DNA of 64,000 nucleotides from Sphingomonadales bacterium (lineage in GTDB: Bacteria > Pseudomonadota > Alphaproteobacteria > Sphingomonadales > Sphingomonadaceae): NCBI GenBank assembly GCA_016704425.1, contig JADJAC010000010.1, positions 1-64,000 of the forward strand, given 5' to 3'. Each line of letters opens with the position of its first letter. Position 1 is the stretch's first letter. Both the position numbers and the translations under genes were made by a program. Under the pieces are notes generated by a model that saw only the letters and a program-made list of their open reading frames with translations, searched no databases and was not told the origin of the DNA. Positions 9,632 to 18,069 of this stretch are shown here, one piece after another.

Positions 9632-10159
9632 ATGGCGGATATCGCCGCATTGACGAAGCTGATCGAACCCCACGCAACCGCGATGGGTCTCAGGCTCGTG
9701 CGCGTTGCGATGTTCGGCGGCAAGTCTGATCCGACACTGCAGGTGATGGCGGAACGCCCGGATACGCGCCAGCTTGTGATCGAGGATTGTGCGGAGCTTT
9801 CCCGCCGCATCTCCGACACGTTGGATGAAGCCGACCCGATCGAGGACGCCTATCGACTCGAAGTCAGTTCGCCGGGAATCGACCGTCCGTTGACGCGGAT
9901 TTCGGACTATGGCGATTGGGCCGGCTTCGATGCGCGGCTGAGGCTTTCGGAAACGATAGAGGGCCGCAAGCAAGTCGACGGCCGAATTGGTGGTCTTGAC
10001 GGCGACACTATTCTCATCACGACCCCAAAAACGCGCGAAACGCTTCGCATTCCATTCACCAGCATTGCCAGCGCCAAACTCCTGCTGACCGATGCATTGA
10101 TCAAGGCCACGGCGCCGCTCTCCACCGAGGGCGTCGATACGATTTCACAAGAGAGGTAG
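9632..10159 (+). CDS. rimP: Ribosome maturation factor RimP
   Basis: 175 residues. RimP binds the 30S subunit and assists its late maturation. N-terminal motif MADIAALTKLIEPHATAMGL, then VIEDCAELSRRISDTLD and the signature YRLEVSSPGIDRPLT (about residues 73-87), with an SH3-like C-terminal domain. An AGGAG precedes the ATG. It opens the classical rimP-nusA-ylxR-infB-rbfA operon, with a 5-bp gap to nusA. The roughly 200 bp upstream, after the divergent sugar dehydrogenase, must hold the operon promoter; I see no confident -35/-10 pair. Confidence 0.93.
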   Translation: MADIAALTKLIEPHATAMGLRLVRVAMFGGKSDPTLQVMAERPDTRQLVIEDCAELSRRISDTLDEADPIEDAYRLEVSSPGIDRPLTRISDYGDWAGFDARLRLSETIEGRKQVDGRIGGLDGDTILITTPKTRETLRIPFTSIASAKLLLTDALIKATAPLSTEGVDTISQER

Positions 10160-10164
10160 TTTTC

Positions 10165-11754
10165 ATGTCCAGCCCGATTTCAGCCAACAAGGCAGAATTG
10201 CTTGCAATTGCGGACTCGGTCGCGCGCGAGAAGCTGATCGACAAGGCCATTGTGCTCGAAGCGATGGAAGACGCAATCCAGCGTGCCGCACGGGCCCGAT
10301 ATGGCGCGGAAAACGATATTCGGGCCAAAATCGACCCGGCATCCGGCGATATGCGCCTGTGGCGCGTTGTCGAAGTCGTCGAGCAGGTTGACGATTATTT
10401 CAAGCAGGTGAACCTGAAAGATGCCGAAAAGCTCCAGCCGGGGTCGGCCGTTGGGGATTTCATTGTCGATCCGTTGCCCCCGATCGAATTCGGTCGCATT
10501 GCGGCGCAAGCGGCAAAGCAGGTCATTTTCCAGAAGGTCCGCGATGCGGAGCGCGAACGCCAGTATGAGGAATTCAAGGATCGCGCGGGCGAAATCATCA
10601 CCGGTGTCGTGAAGCGGGTCGAGTTCGGCCATGTCGTCGTTGATCTTGGCCGCGCTGAAGGCGTGATCCGCCGGGATGCGCAGATTCCGCGCGAAGTGGC
10701 GCGCGTTGGAGACCGCGTTCGTTCGTTGATCCTGCGTGTCGTGCGCGAAAACCGGGGGCCGCAAATCTTCCTCAGCCGCGCGCATCCCGATTTCATGAAG
10801 AAGCTGTTCGCGCAGGAAGTTCCCGAAATCTATGACGGCGTCATCGAGATCAAGGCCGCTGCGCGCGATCCGGGCAGCCGCGCCAAGATTGGCGTGATCA
10901 GCCGTGACGGGTCAATCGACCCGGTCGGCGCCTGCGTCGGCATGAAGGGCAGCCGCGTCCAGGCCGTTGTCCAGGAAATGCAGGGCGAAAAGATCGACAT
11001 CATTCCCTGGAGCGAGGATACGGCAACGTTCGTCGTCAATGCACTGCAGCCGGCAACCGTCAGCCGCGTGGTGATCGACGAAGAAGAGGGCCGGATCGAA
11101 GTGGTTGTGCCCGATGACCAGCTGAGTCTCGCAATCGGGCGGCGCGGCCAGAATGTCCGTCTTGCTTCGCAGCTGACGAACTCCGCCATCGATATCATGA
11201 CCGAGACCGACGCCAGCGAGAAGCGTCAGCGCGAGTTCGTCGAGAATTCGGAAATGTTCCAGAATGAACTCGACGTCGATGAAACCCTGGCCCAGCTGCT
11301 GGTTGCCGAAGGTTTCGGCGCACTCGAAGAGGTCGCCTATGTTGGCGTCGACGAGCTGGCCGGCATCGAAGGGTTTGACGAAGAACTGGCAGCTGAATTG
11401 CAGAGCCGCGCGCAGGAAGCGCTCGACCGCCGCGAAGAGGCCAATCGCACACTTCGGCGCGAACTGGGCGTCGAAGATGCGATCGCCGAGATGCCTCACC
11501 TGACCGAAGCGATGCTCGTCACACTGGGCAAGGCTGGAATCAAGACGCTTGACGACCTTGCCGATCTCGCAACCGACGAATTGATCCAGAAGAAGCGGGT
11601 CGATCCGCGGCGCAAGGCCGGCACCGCTGAACCAAAGGGCGGTGTGCTGGCCGAGTATAATCTGACTGAAGAGCAGGGCAACGAGATCATCATGGCCGCC
11701 CGCGCGCACTGGTTCGAGGAAGAGGGAGACGCGAATGCGGTCGCCCCAGCATGA
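10165..11754 (+). CDS. nusA: Transcription termination/antitermination protein NusA
   Basis: 529 residues. NusA binds RNA polymerase and nascent RNA to control pausing, termination and antitermination. Domains in order: N-terminal RNAP-binding domain (1-130), S1 (about 135-200, ITGVVKRVEFGHVVVDLG), KH1 and KH2 (about 230-345, VGMKGSRVQAV and IGRRGQNVRLASQL), then two C-terminal helix-hairpin-helix repeats (about 365-500, LDVDETLAQLLVAEGFGALE and a second MLVTLGKAGIKTLDDLADLA). The acidic repeats are typical of proteobacterial NusA. The 3' end overlaps the ylxR-like gene by 20 bp. Confidence 0.96.
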   Translation: MSSPISANKAELLAIADSVAREKLIDKAIVLEAMEDAIQRAARARYGAENDIRAKIDPASGDMRLWRVVEVVEQVDDYFKQVNLKDAEKLQPGSAVGDFIVDPLPPIEFGRIAAQAAKQVIFQKVRDAERERQYEEFKDRAGEIITGVVKRVEFGHVVVDLGRAEGVIRRDAQIPREVARVGDRVRSLILRVVRENRGPQIFLSRAHPDFMKKLFAQEVPEIYDGVIEIKAAARDPGSRAKIGVISRDGSIDPVGACVGMKGSRVQAVVQEMQGEKIDIIPWSEDTATFVVNALQPATVSRVVIDEEEGRIEVVVPDDQLSLAIGRRGQNVRLASQLTNSAIDIMTETDASEKRQREFVENSEMFQNELDVDETLAQLLVAEGFGALEEVAYVGVDELAGIEGFDEELAAELQSRAQEALDRREEANRTLRRELGVEDAIAEMPHLTEAMLVTLGKAGIKTLDDLADLATDELIQKKRVDPRRKAGTAEPKGGVLAEYNLTEEQGNEIIMAARAHWFEEEGDANAVAPA

Positions 11755-12433
11755 GCCGGCAAATGAACCCGAGCGCCGCTGCATAATCAGTGGCGATCGC
11801 GCGCCGAAGGGAGGCCTCATACGCCTTGCTCTCGGTCCGGATGGCGAAGTCGCTCCCGATGTCCGTGCGCGGGCGCCGGGGCGCGGCGCATGGATAGGCG
11901 TCGACCGGTCTGCGTTTGAAGCGGCGCTTTCCAAGGGCAAGCTCAAGGGCGCCTTGATTCGGGCGTTCAAGACCAGCGCCGTGAATGTCCCGGAAGATCT
12001 TGTCGCCCGAACCGAAGCGGCGCTTGAACGCGCAGCGCTGGATCGGCTTGGCCTGGAAGCCCGTTCCGGTTCACTTGTTACCGGTTCAGACCGGATCGCG
12101 GATGCGGCACGAAAGGGACAGGTTCTCCTGCTCTTGCACGCGAGCGATGCAGGCGAGGACGGAAACAGAAAGCTTGACCAGGCGTGGCGGGTTGGGTCGG
12201 ATCTTGAAGGATCCGGCCGGACAGGGTTGGTTCTCGGCGCAAACCGCACTATATTGTCTAAAGCGCTGGGGCGGGAAAATGTGGTCCATCTCGCAGTGAC
12301 GGATCGAGCGGCTGCCGCTCGCATCTCTGCTGTTCTGGATCGCTGGCACGGATTTATCGGGCGCGATTTAAGCGCTTTACCTTGCGAAACACGTTCGCAA
12401 GGTTCACAGGCGCGCGGCGCGGACTTGGATTGA
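11735..12433 (+). CDS. YlxR (DUF448) RNA-binding protein with L7Ae-like C-terminal domain
   Basis: 232 residues. The first 90 residues are a DUF448/YlxR domain (ERRCIISGDRAPKGGLIRLA, then RGAWIGVDRSAFEAALSKGK), a putative RNA-binding fold encoded next to nusA in most bacteria. Residues about 110-215 resemble an L7Ae/ribosomal L30e-type domain (DAARKGQVLLLLHASDAGED, GRENVVHLAVTDRAAAARIS). The fusion is usual in alphaproteobacteria. It overlaps nusA by 20 bp and is followed by infB after 19 bp, so it is cotranscribed with the translation operon. Confidence 0.85.
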   Translation: MRSPQHEPANEPERRCIISGDRAPKGGLIRLALGPDGEVAPDVRARAPGRGAWIGVDRSAFEAALSKGKLKGALIRAFKTSAVNVPEDLVARTEAALERAALDRLGLEARSGSLVTGSDRIADAARKGQVLLLLHASDAGEDGNRKLDQAWRVGSDLEGSGRTGLVLGANRTILSKALGRENVVHLAVTDRAAAARISAVLDRWHGFIGRDLSALPCETRSQGSQARGADLD

Positions 12434-12452
12434 AGGGTAGTTGGGTTAATCG

Positions 12453-14963
12453 ATGAGCGATACGGAAAAGCCGAAACTGGGAATGCGCGCACCGCTTGGT
12501 ATCAAGCGGACGGTCGAGACTGGCCAGGTGAAGCAGAGCTTCAGCCATGGACGGCAGAACACTGTCGTCGTGGAAGTGAAGCGCCGCCGCATTCTGGGCA
12601 AGCCCGGCGAGGCCGAGGCTGCACCGATTGTCGAGACCAAGGTCGAAGCTGCCCCCCCACCTCCGCCGCCCGCTCCGCCGCCTGCGCCAAAGGCGCCAGC
12701 TGAGCCTCAGCTTTCGCGCAAGGAAATCCAGGAAAAGCTGCTTCGCGAGGCTGAGGAAGCCCGCATGGCCGCACTCGAAGGCGCACGCCGCCGTGAGGAG
12801 CAAGCGAAGCAGCAGGTCTCCGAGGAAGAGAAGCGCCGGGCCGAAGACAACCGCAAGGCCGAGGAAGCTGCGGTCGAGGCCGCGCGGCTCGCGCTTGAGG
12901 AAGAAGCACGGCAAGCAGCGCTGGCTGCTGAGCGTGAAGCCAACGCGCCGGCTCCGGTCATGGCGCCCACCCCCGCCGCTGACGACGAGGACCGCCCGCG
13001 CCGTCACGGTGCGGGACTACCGCCGCGCCGCGAACCGGAGCGTCCGACACGTGGCCGTGGCGTCGATGACCGGCGTCAGTCTGGCAAGCTGACCGTGAGC
13101 CGAGCGCTCGACGATGGCGAAGGTGCCCGTGCCCGTTCGCTTGCGGCGCTGAAGCGCGCTCGCGAAAAGGAAAAGCGCAGCCACATGCAGGGCGGCCCGG
13201 CAGTCAAGCAGGTACGCGATGTCAGCGTTCCTGAGGCCATTACCGTGCAGGAACTTGCCAACCGCATGGCAGAGCGCGGTGCCGACCTTGTGAAGGCACT
13301 GTTCAAGATGGGCATGCCCGTCACCCTGACGCAGACGATCGATCAGGATACGGCGGAACTGTTGGTCACCGAATTTGGCCACAACATCACCCGCGTGTCC
13401 GATGCCGATATCGACATTGTCCACGATGAGGATGTCGATGCGCCCGAAACTCTGAAGGCACGCCCGCCGGTTGTCGCGATCATGGGTCATGTCGATCACG
13501 GCAAGACCTCCCTGCTGGATGCACTGCGCGGAACAGACGTGGTTGCTGGCGAAGCCGGCGGCATCACCCAGCACATCGGCGCCTATCAGCTGACGATGAA
13601 GGACAAGTCGAAGATCACCTTCCTCGATACGCCTGGCCACGAAGCCTTTACCGAAATGCGTGCCCGCGGTGCGAACGTGACGGACATTGTCGTGATCGTT
13701 GTCGCGGCTGACGACGGTCCGAAGCCACAGACGGTTGAGGCCATCAACCATGTGAAGGCGGCGGGCGTGCCGATGATTGTCGCGATCACGAAGATCGACA
13801 AGCATGAGGCCGATCCGCAAAAGGTTCGCGAACAGCTTCTGCAGTATGAGGTTATCGTGGAATCGCTCTCTGGCGACGTCCAGGAAGTCGAGGTTTCGGC
13901 AAAATCGAAGCAGGGCCTCGATACGCTGATTGAAAAGATCCAGCTGCAGGCGGAACTGTCCGAACTGAGAGCCAATCCAGACCGCCCGGCAGAAGGCAAG
14001 GTCATCGAAGCCAAGCTCGACAAGGGCCGCGGACCGGTTGCGACGATCCTTGTTCAGCGCGGGACATTGCGGACTGGAGACATTTTCGTGGTCGGCGCCG
14101 AAAGCGGGCGCGTTCGCGCAATGGTCAATGACAAGGGCCAACAGATTACCGAAGCCGGACCCTCACTTCCAGTCGAAGTGCTGGGCCTTGGTGGCGTACC
14201 GTCAGCGGGTGACACGCTTTCAGTCGTCGAAAGCGAGGCACGCGCCCGCGAAGTTGCGTCCTATCGCGCAGGCGAAGCGACCAAGAAGCGTACTGGCACT
14301 GGTCCGGCGAGCCTTGAATCGATGTTCTCTGCCCTGAAGGAAAAGCAGGCCCAGGAATATCCGCTTGTAATCAAGGGCGATGTGCAAGGGACAGTCGAAG
14401 CCATTGTCGGCAGCCTGGCCAAAATCCCCAATGAGGATATCCGTGCGCGCGTGCTTCATTCGGGCGTCGGCGGCATTACCGAAAGCGATGTGACGCTTGC
14501 CAGGGCATCGGGCGCGCCGATCATCGGCTTCAACGTCCGCGCCAATGCCAAGGCGCGCGAGATTGCGGAAAAGAGCGGGGTCGCGCTCAAATATTATGAC
14601 GTAATCTACGACCTGCTCGACGATATCCGCGCTGGAATGGCGGGCCAGCTCGGCCCCGAATATTTCGAAACGGTCGTCGGCCGTGCCGAAATCCGCGAAG
14701 TCTTTCCGGCTGGAAAGCATGGCAAGGCAGCGGGCCTGCTCGTCACCGAAGGCTATATCAAGAAGGCGCTGCGTGCCCGCGTCACCCGCGACGATGTCAT
14801 CATCTATACCGGCTCGATCGCTTCGCTCCGGCGTTTCAAGGATGATGTTCCAGAAGTGCGTGCGGGTCTCGAATGCGGCGTCACGCTCGAGGCGACAACC
14901 GACGTCAAGCCGGGCGACTTCCTTGAAACCTTCGAAGTCGAGGAGCGCGAACGGACGCTGTGA
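12453..14963 (+). CDS. infB: Translation initiation factor IF-2
   Basis: 836 residues. GTPase that places fMet-tRNA on the 30S subunit and drives subunit joining. The N-terminus (1-60) carries an IF2-associated region, followed by a long Pro/Ala then Glu/Arg-rich coiled-coil linker (about 60-230). The IF2-N domain follows (VPEAITVQELANRMAERGAD), and the G domain begins with PPVVAIMGHVDHGKTSLLDA, then DTPGHEAFTEMRARGA and TKIDKHEADP. The C-terminal IF2 domains end in LETFEVEERERTL. The stop codon overlaps the rbfA GTG start by 4 bp. Confidence 0.96.
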   Translation: MSDTEKPKLGMRAPLGIKRTVETGQVKQSFSHGRQNTVVVEVKRRRILGKPGEAEAAPIVETKVEAAPPPPPPAPPPAPKAPAEPQLSRKEIQEKLLREAEEARMAALEGARRREEQAKQQVSEEEKRRAEDNRKAEEAAVEAARLALEEEARQAALAAEREANAPAPVMAPTPAADDEDRPRRHGAGLPPRREPERPTRGRGVDDRRQSGKLTVSRALDDGEGARARSLAALKRAREKEKRSHMQGGPAVKQVRDVSVPEAITVQELANRMAERGADLVKALFKMGMPVTLTQTIDQDTAELLVTEFGHNITRVSDADIDIVHDEDVDAPETLKARPPVVAIMGHVDHGKTSLLDALRGTDVVAGEAGGITQHIGAYQLTMKDKSKITFLDTPGHEAFTEMRARGANVTDIVVIVVAADDGPKPQTVEAINHVKAAGVPMIVAITKIDKHEADPQKVREQLLQYEVIVESLSGDVQEVEVSAKSKQGLDTLIEKIQLQAELSELRANPDRPAEGKVIEAKLDKGRGPVATILVQRGTLRTGDIFVVGAESGRVRAMVNDKGQQITEAGPSLPVEVLGLGGVPSAGDTLSVVESEARAREVASYRAGEATKKRTGTGPASLESMFSALKEKQAQEYPLVIKGDVQGTVEAIVGSLAKIPNEDIRARVLHSGVGGITESDVTLARASGAPIIGFNVRANAKAREIAEKSGVALKYYDVIYDLLDDIRAGMAGQLGPEYFETVVGRAEIREVFPAGKHGKAAGLLVTEGYIKKALRARVTRDDVIIYTGSIASLRRFKDDVPEVRAGLECGVTLEATTDVKPGDFLETFEVEERERTL

Positions 14964-15352
14964 GCGCGCAGGCTTCCGAAACCCGCTCCGTCCGCGTGCT
15001 GCGCGTGGGGGAGCAGGTGCGTCACGTGCTGTCCGAAATCCTGATGCGGGGCGAAGTGCATGACGATGTGCTCACCAGTCATCCGGTTTCGATCACCGAA
15101 GTCCGCATGTCCCCGGATCTGCGGCATGCCACGGTGTTCGTGAAGCCCTTGCTCGGCGAGAATGAGGATGCCGTCATCAAGGCGCTCAGGACCAACACGG
15201 CCTTCCTGCAACGAGAAGTAGCTGCACGGGTGAGGCAGAAATATGCGGCCCGGCTCAAGTTCCTGGCGGACGAAAGCTTCGACGAGGGCACCCATATCGA
15301 CCAGCTTCTGCGCGCACCGCAGGTTGCACAGGATCTTCGCGACGAAGACTGA
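14960..15352 (+). CDS. rbfA: 30S ribosome-binding factor RbfA
   Basis: 130 residues, KH-like fold. Assists 16S rRNA 5' end processing and cold adaptation of the 30S subunit. Motifs: RVGEQVRHVLSEILMRGEV, then VSITEVRMSPDLRHATVFV and LKFLADESFDEGTHIDQLL. The start is a GTG at 14960 overlapping the infB stop (GTGA), which indicates translational coupling. It is the last of the classical operon genes here; truB, often next, lies elsewhere in the window (39,976). Confidence 0.93.
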   Translation: MSAQASETRSVRVLRVGEQVRHVLSEILMRGEVHDDVLTSHPVSITEVRMSPDLRHATVFVKPLLGENEDAVIKALRTNTAFLQREVAARVRQKYAARLKFLADESFDEGTHIDQLLRAPQVAQDLRDED

Positions 15353-15376
15353 GCGGCATGTCATGGGATGCTTGTA

Positions 15377-15925
15377 ATGATTGAGATCGACGCCTTGCTC
15401 GCCCCGATGGATGACGGCGAAATTCACCTCGAGCAGTTGGCCGAACAGCATCGCGAAGGCCTGCGCGCCGCCTGCGCAGCCGACCACGAAATCTGGCAAA
15501 TCTATCCGGCAAACATGTCAGGAGCTGGATTTGATCCGGCTTTCGACGCGATCCGCGCGAATGCCGATCGACGCCCGTTTGCCCTCAACGTCGATGGTGT
15601 CATCATCGGCATGTCCGGTTATCTCAATTTCGCCTTGGACCGGCAGGCGGTCGAGATTGGCGGAACATATATCGCGCCTGCGACACGCGGCACCGGCATT
15701 AACGGGCGGATCAAGCGACTCCTGCTCGACCGAGCCTTTGAATGCGGAATCCGCCGTGTCGAGTTTCGGGTCGATGAACGTAATGCACGTTCGCAGGCCG
15801 CCGTCCTAAAGCTCGGCGCCGTGAAAGAAGGCGTGCTGCGCGCCGAACGCATTACGTGGACCGGCCATGTTCGCGATACGGCAGTTTTCTCAATCCTTGC
15901 CGAAGAATGGGCGTCGCGCGCTTAG
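15377..15925 (+). CDS. GNAT family N-acetyltransferase (RimJ/RimL type)
   Basis: About 182 residues (an ATG at 15368 is an alternative start). Acetyl-CoA-binding motif A is VEIGGTYIAPATRGTGINGR (about residues 94-113), followed by VEFRVDERNARSQAAVLKLG. The C-terminus (GHVRDTAVFSILAEEW) is typical of RimJ/RimL-like enzymes that acetylate N-terminal amines or small amines. The substrate cannot be read. It follows rbfA by 24 bp and could be cotranscribed. It ends just before the phasin promoter. Confidence 0.8.
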   Translation: MIEIDALLAPMDDGEIHLEQLAEQHREGLRAACAADHEIWQIYPANMSGAGFDPAFDAIRANADRRPFALNVDGVIIGMSGYLNFALDRQAVEIGGTYIAPATRGTGINGRIKRLLLDRAFECGIRRVEFRVDERNARSQAAVLKLGAVKEGVLRAERITWTGHVRDTAVFSILAEEWASRA

Positions 15926-15971
15926 GTCATCGACCTGTCACGATCGCGGCCTAGCATTGGTCTCAGGAAAA

Positions 15972-16035
15972 ATGTTGCACTGCACAAAAAGTGCTTGCAA
16001 ATCCCAAATCGAAACACTATTGTGCACTGCAACAT
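15972..16035 (+). promoter_or_regulatory. Phasin promoter flanked by paired inverted operator elements
   Basis: ATGTTGCACTGCACAA (15972-15987) and TTGTGCACTGCAACAT (16020-16035) are inverted copies differing at one base, 48 bp apart. Between them lies TTGCAA (15995-16000), a 17-bp spacer and TATTGT (16018-16023), a plausible -35/-10 pair. The downstream element overlaps the -10 box, so binding should block transcription. TGC/GCA-rich inverted sites upstream of phasin genes are bound by the PHB-responsive repressor PhaR in other alphaproteobacteria. Confidence 0.65.
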
Positions 16036-16054
16036 AAGACTTGTGGAGTCCAAT

Positions 16055-16855
16055 ATGGCCAGCGTACCCGCCGACAAGGCAACCAAGATTGAAGCCGAAC
16101 CGGTCACTGTGCCGCCGGTGATCGAAGCCAAACCCGAAGTTGCGGTCGTAGCCCCTGTGGTCGAGGCCAAGCCTGTCGCCACGCCCGCTGCCGCCACACC
16201 CAAGGTTGAAGCGAAGCCAACCGCAAAGCCGGTTGCCGCAGCTCCGAAGATTGTCGCCAAGGCTGCTGCAAAGCCGGCACGCAAGGCGAAGAAGACGATC
16301 GCCCCAAAGGCGGTCAAAGCAAAACCCATCCCATCACCAAAAGCGGCGCCCCTTGCCGCTCCGAAAGGACTGAAGACCATGACCGATACTGTAAAGCAGG
16401 TTGAAGAAACCATGAAGAAGGCCACTGCCGAATTCAGCGAAAAGGCCACCGAAGCGCTCAAGGACGTCAACAGCCGCGCCAAGGCTGCCTTTGAGAAGGT
16501 CGGCGGGCTTGCCAAGGATGCGACCGAGTTCAACAAGGCGAACATCGAAGCGTTCGTTGAATCGGCGAAGATCGCTGCAAAGGGCGCACAGACCGCTGCT
16601 CAGGCTGCTGCCGAATATGGCCGCAAGAATTTCGAAGCGACTTCGACGCTCGTCAAATCGGCCGCCGCAGTCAAGTCGCCGACCGAGCTGTTCAAGCTCC
16701 AGGGCGATTTCGCTCGCAGCCAGTTCGATGGCGCAGTTGCCGAAATGTCGAAGTCGAGCGAGCGCTATCTGAAGCTCGTCGGCGAAATCTTTCAGCCGAT
16801 CCAGAGCCGTTATTCGGTAGCTGCTGAAGAGATCAAGTCCCGTCTTGCTGCCTAA
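16055..16855 (+). CDS. Phasin family protein (polyhydroxyalkanoate granule-associated)
   Basis: 266 residues from ATG 16055 (TGGAG upstream). Residues 1-110 are a low-complexity Lys/Ala/Pro/Val tail (KPVAAAPKIVAKAAAKPARK) that may bind DNA or the granule surface. From about residue 110 (MTDTVKQVEETMKKATAEFS) to the end is a phasin_2 domain, an amphipathic helical protein coating PHB granules: FEKVGGLAKDATEFNKANIE, KSPTELFKLQGDFARSQFDG, YLKLVGEIFQPIQSRYSVAA. Regulation by a PhaR-like repressor is suggested by the paired operators. A strong terminator follows at once, so it is monocistronic. Confidence 0.9.
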   Translation: MASVPADKATKIEAEPVTVPPVIEAKPEVAVVAPVVEAKPVATPAAATPKVEAKPTAKPVAAAPKIVAKAAAKPARKAKKTIAPKAVKAKPIPSPKAAPLAAPKGLKTMTDTVKQVEETMKKATAEFSEKATEALKDVNSRAKAAFEKVGGLAKDATEFNKANIEAFVESAKIAAKGAQTAAQAAAEYGRKNFEATSTLVKSAAAVKSPTELFKLQGDFARSQFDGAVAEMSKSSERYLKLVGEIFQPIQSRYSVAAEEIKSRLAA

Positions 16856-16876
16856 GCAGAACGACAAAGACAATGG

Positions 16877-16906
16877 ACGGCCGTCGCAGGAAACTGCGGC
16901 GGCCGT
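16877..16906 (+). terminator. Rho-independent terminator of the phasin gene
   Basis: ACGGCCGTCGCAG, GAAA loop, CTGCGGCGGCCGT: a 13-bp stem with one T-G wobble, followed by TCGTTTGTTTCGTGTTT. It lies 22 bp after the phasin stop. Confidence 0.85.
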
Positions 16907-16984
16907 TCGTTTGTTTCGTGTTTACGTTGATTTGCTGCAATCCGATCTTGCCCTGAAGGGGCAGGATACCATATTCTGTGCACA

Positions 16985-17338
16985 ATGAGCGAAACCCGCA
17001 TCCCGATTCAGGCAATGGCCGAACGCCGCGACGATGACGAGGGCACTGGTCTTGGCATTGCGACTCGTACGCGGACCAAGACGAAGAAACCGACGCCGTA
17101 CAAGGTGCTCATGCTCAACGATGATTACACACCGATGGAATTCGTCGTGCTGTGCCTCCAGCGCTTCTTCCGGATGAACATGGAAGATGCAACACGCGTC
17201 ATGCTCCATGTCCACCAGAAGGGCGTGGGCGTTTGCGGGATTTTTTCCTACGAAGTCGCCGAAACCAAAGTCACGCAAGTGATCGATTTCGCGCGCCAGA
17301 ACCAGCACCCGCTCCAGTGCACGCTTGAAAAGGCGTGA
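16985..17338 (+). CDS. clpS: ATP-dependent Clp protease adaptor ClpS
   Basis: 117 residues. ClpS delivers N-degron substrates to ClpAP. The core motif KVLMLNDDYTPMEFVVLCLQ (about residues 40-59) holds the N-end residue pocket; VMLHVHQKGVGVCGIFSYEV follows. The unstructured N-terminus (1-35) is the usual ClpA-engaging tail. Its partner clpA lies apart, at 50,836. The stop overlaps the GTG start of the next gene (GTGA), giving a coupled clpS-SDR-isomerase group. Confidence 0.93.
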   Translation: MSETRIPIQAMAERRDDDEGTGLGIATRTRTKTKKPTPYKVLMLNDDYTPMEFVVLCLQRFFRMNMEDATRVMLHVHQKGVGVCGIFSYEVAETKVTQVIDFARQNQHPLQCTLEKA

Positions 17339-18069
17339 GCGCTTCGCCAGCGGCTGTCATCATCGGAGCGGGTGATGCAACTGGCGGCGCCATCGCTCGG
17401 GCCTTTGCCGCCGAAGGACTGACGGCATGCGTCAACAGGCGTTCGCGCAATGCCGAACAGCTTGAACGGCTGGCACAATCCATTCGGGACAATGGTCACA
17501 AGGCGCGCGCCTTTCCTGGCGATGCCCGTGACGAAGCCGAAATGGTTGCCGTGTTTGACAGGGTCGAAGCCGAGGTCGGGCCGATTGAAGTGGCGGTTTT
17601 CAATATTGGCGCCAATGTGCAGTTCCCGATCGTCGAGACGACCGCACGCGTCTACACCAAGGTCTGGGAAATGGGGTGCCTGGCGGGCTTCTTGATGGGC
17701 CGGGAGGCGGCAAGGCATATGATCCCGCGCGGACGCGGCACGATCCTTTTTACGGGTGCAACAGCCAGCATTCGGGGCGGCTCTGGCTATGCTGCATTTT
17801 CAGGGGCAAAGGCGGCGTTGCGGATGCTCGCACAATCCATGGCCCGTGAGCTGGGCCCCAAAGGTATCCATGTTGCCCACACCGTGATTGATGGTGGCAT
17901 TGACACGGAATTCATCAAGGGCCGACATCCTGCCTTTGACGAGGCGAAGGCCGCCGAGCTGATCCTTTCGCCCGAGGCTATCGCTGCCAATTATGTGATG
18001 CTCCACAAACAACCAAGAAGCGCCTGGACGCACGAGCTTGATCTGCGTCCCTGGGGAGAAAAGTGGTGA
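17335..18069 (+). CDS. SDR family oxidoreductase-like protein with Phe at the catalytic Tyr position
   Basis: 244 residues, Rossmann fold: VIIGAGDATGGAIARAFAAE (about residues 8-27), then VEVAVFNIGANVQFPI-type strand and FTGATASIRGG. At the active site the expected YxxxK reads FSGAK (GYAAFSGAKAALRML), so the general base is Phe. The lysine and the preceding serine remain. Members of this group may act on unusual substrates or be redox-inactive. Translation is coupled to clpS (GTGA) and to the following isomerase-like gene. Confidence 0.8.
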   Translation: MSASPAAVIIGAGDATGGAIARAFAAEGLTACVNRRSRNAEQLERLAQSIRDNGHKARAFPGDARDEAEMVAVFDRVEAEVGPIEVAVFNIGANVQFPIVETTARVYTKVWEMGCLAGFLMGREAARHMIPRGRGTILFTGATASIRGGSGYAAFSGAKAALRMLAQSMARELGPKGIHVAHTVIDGGIDTEFIKGRHPAFDEAKAAELILSPEAIAANYVMLHKQPRSAWTHELDLRPWGEKW

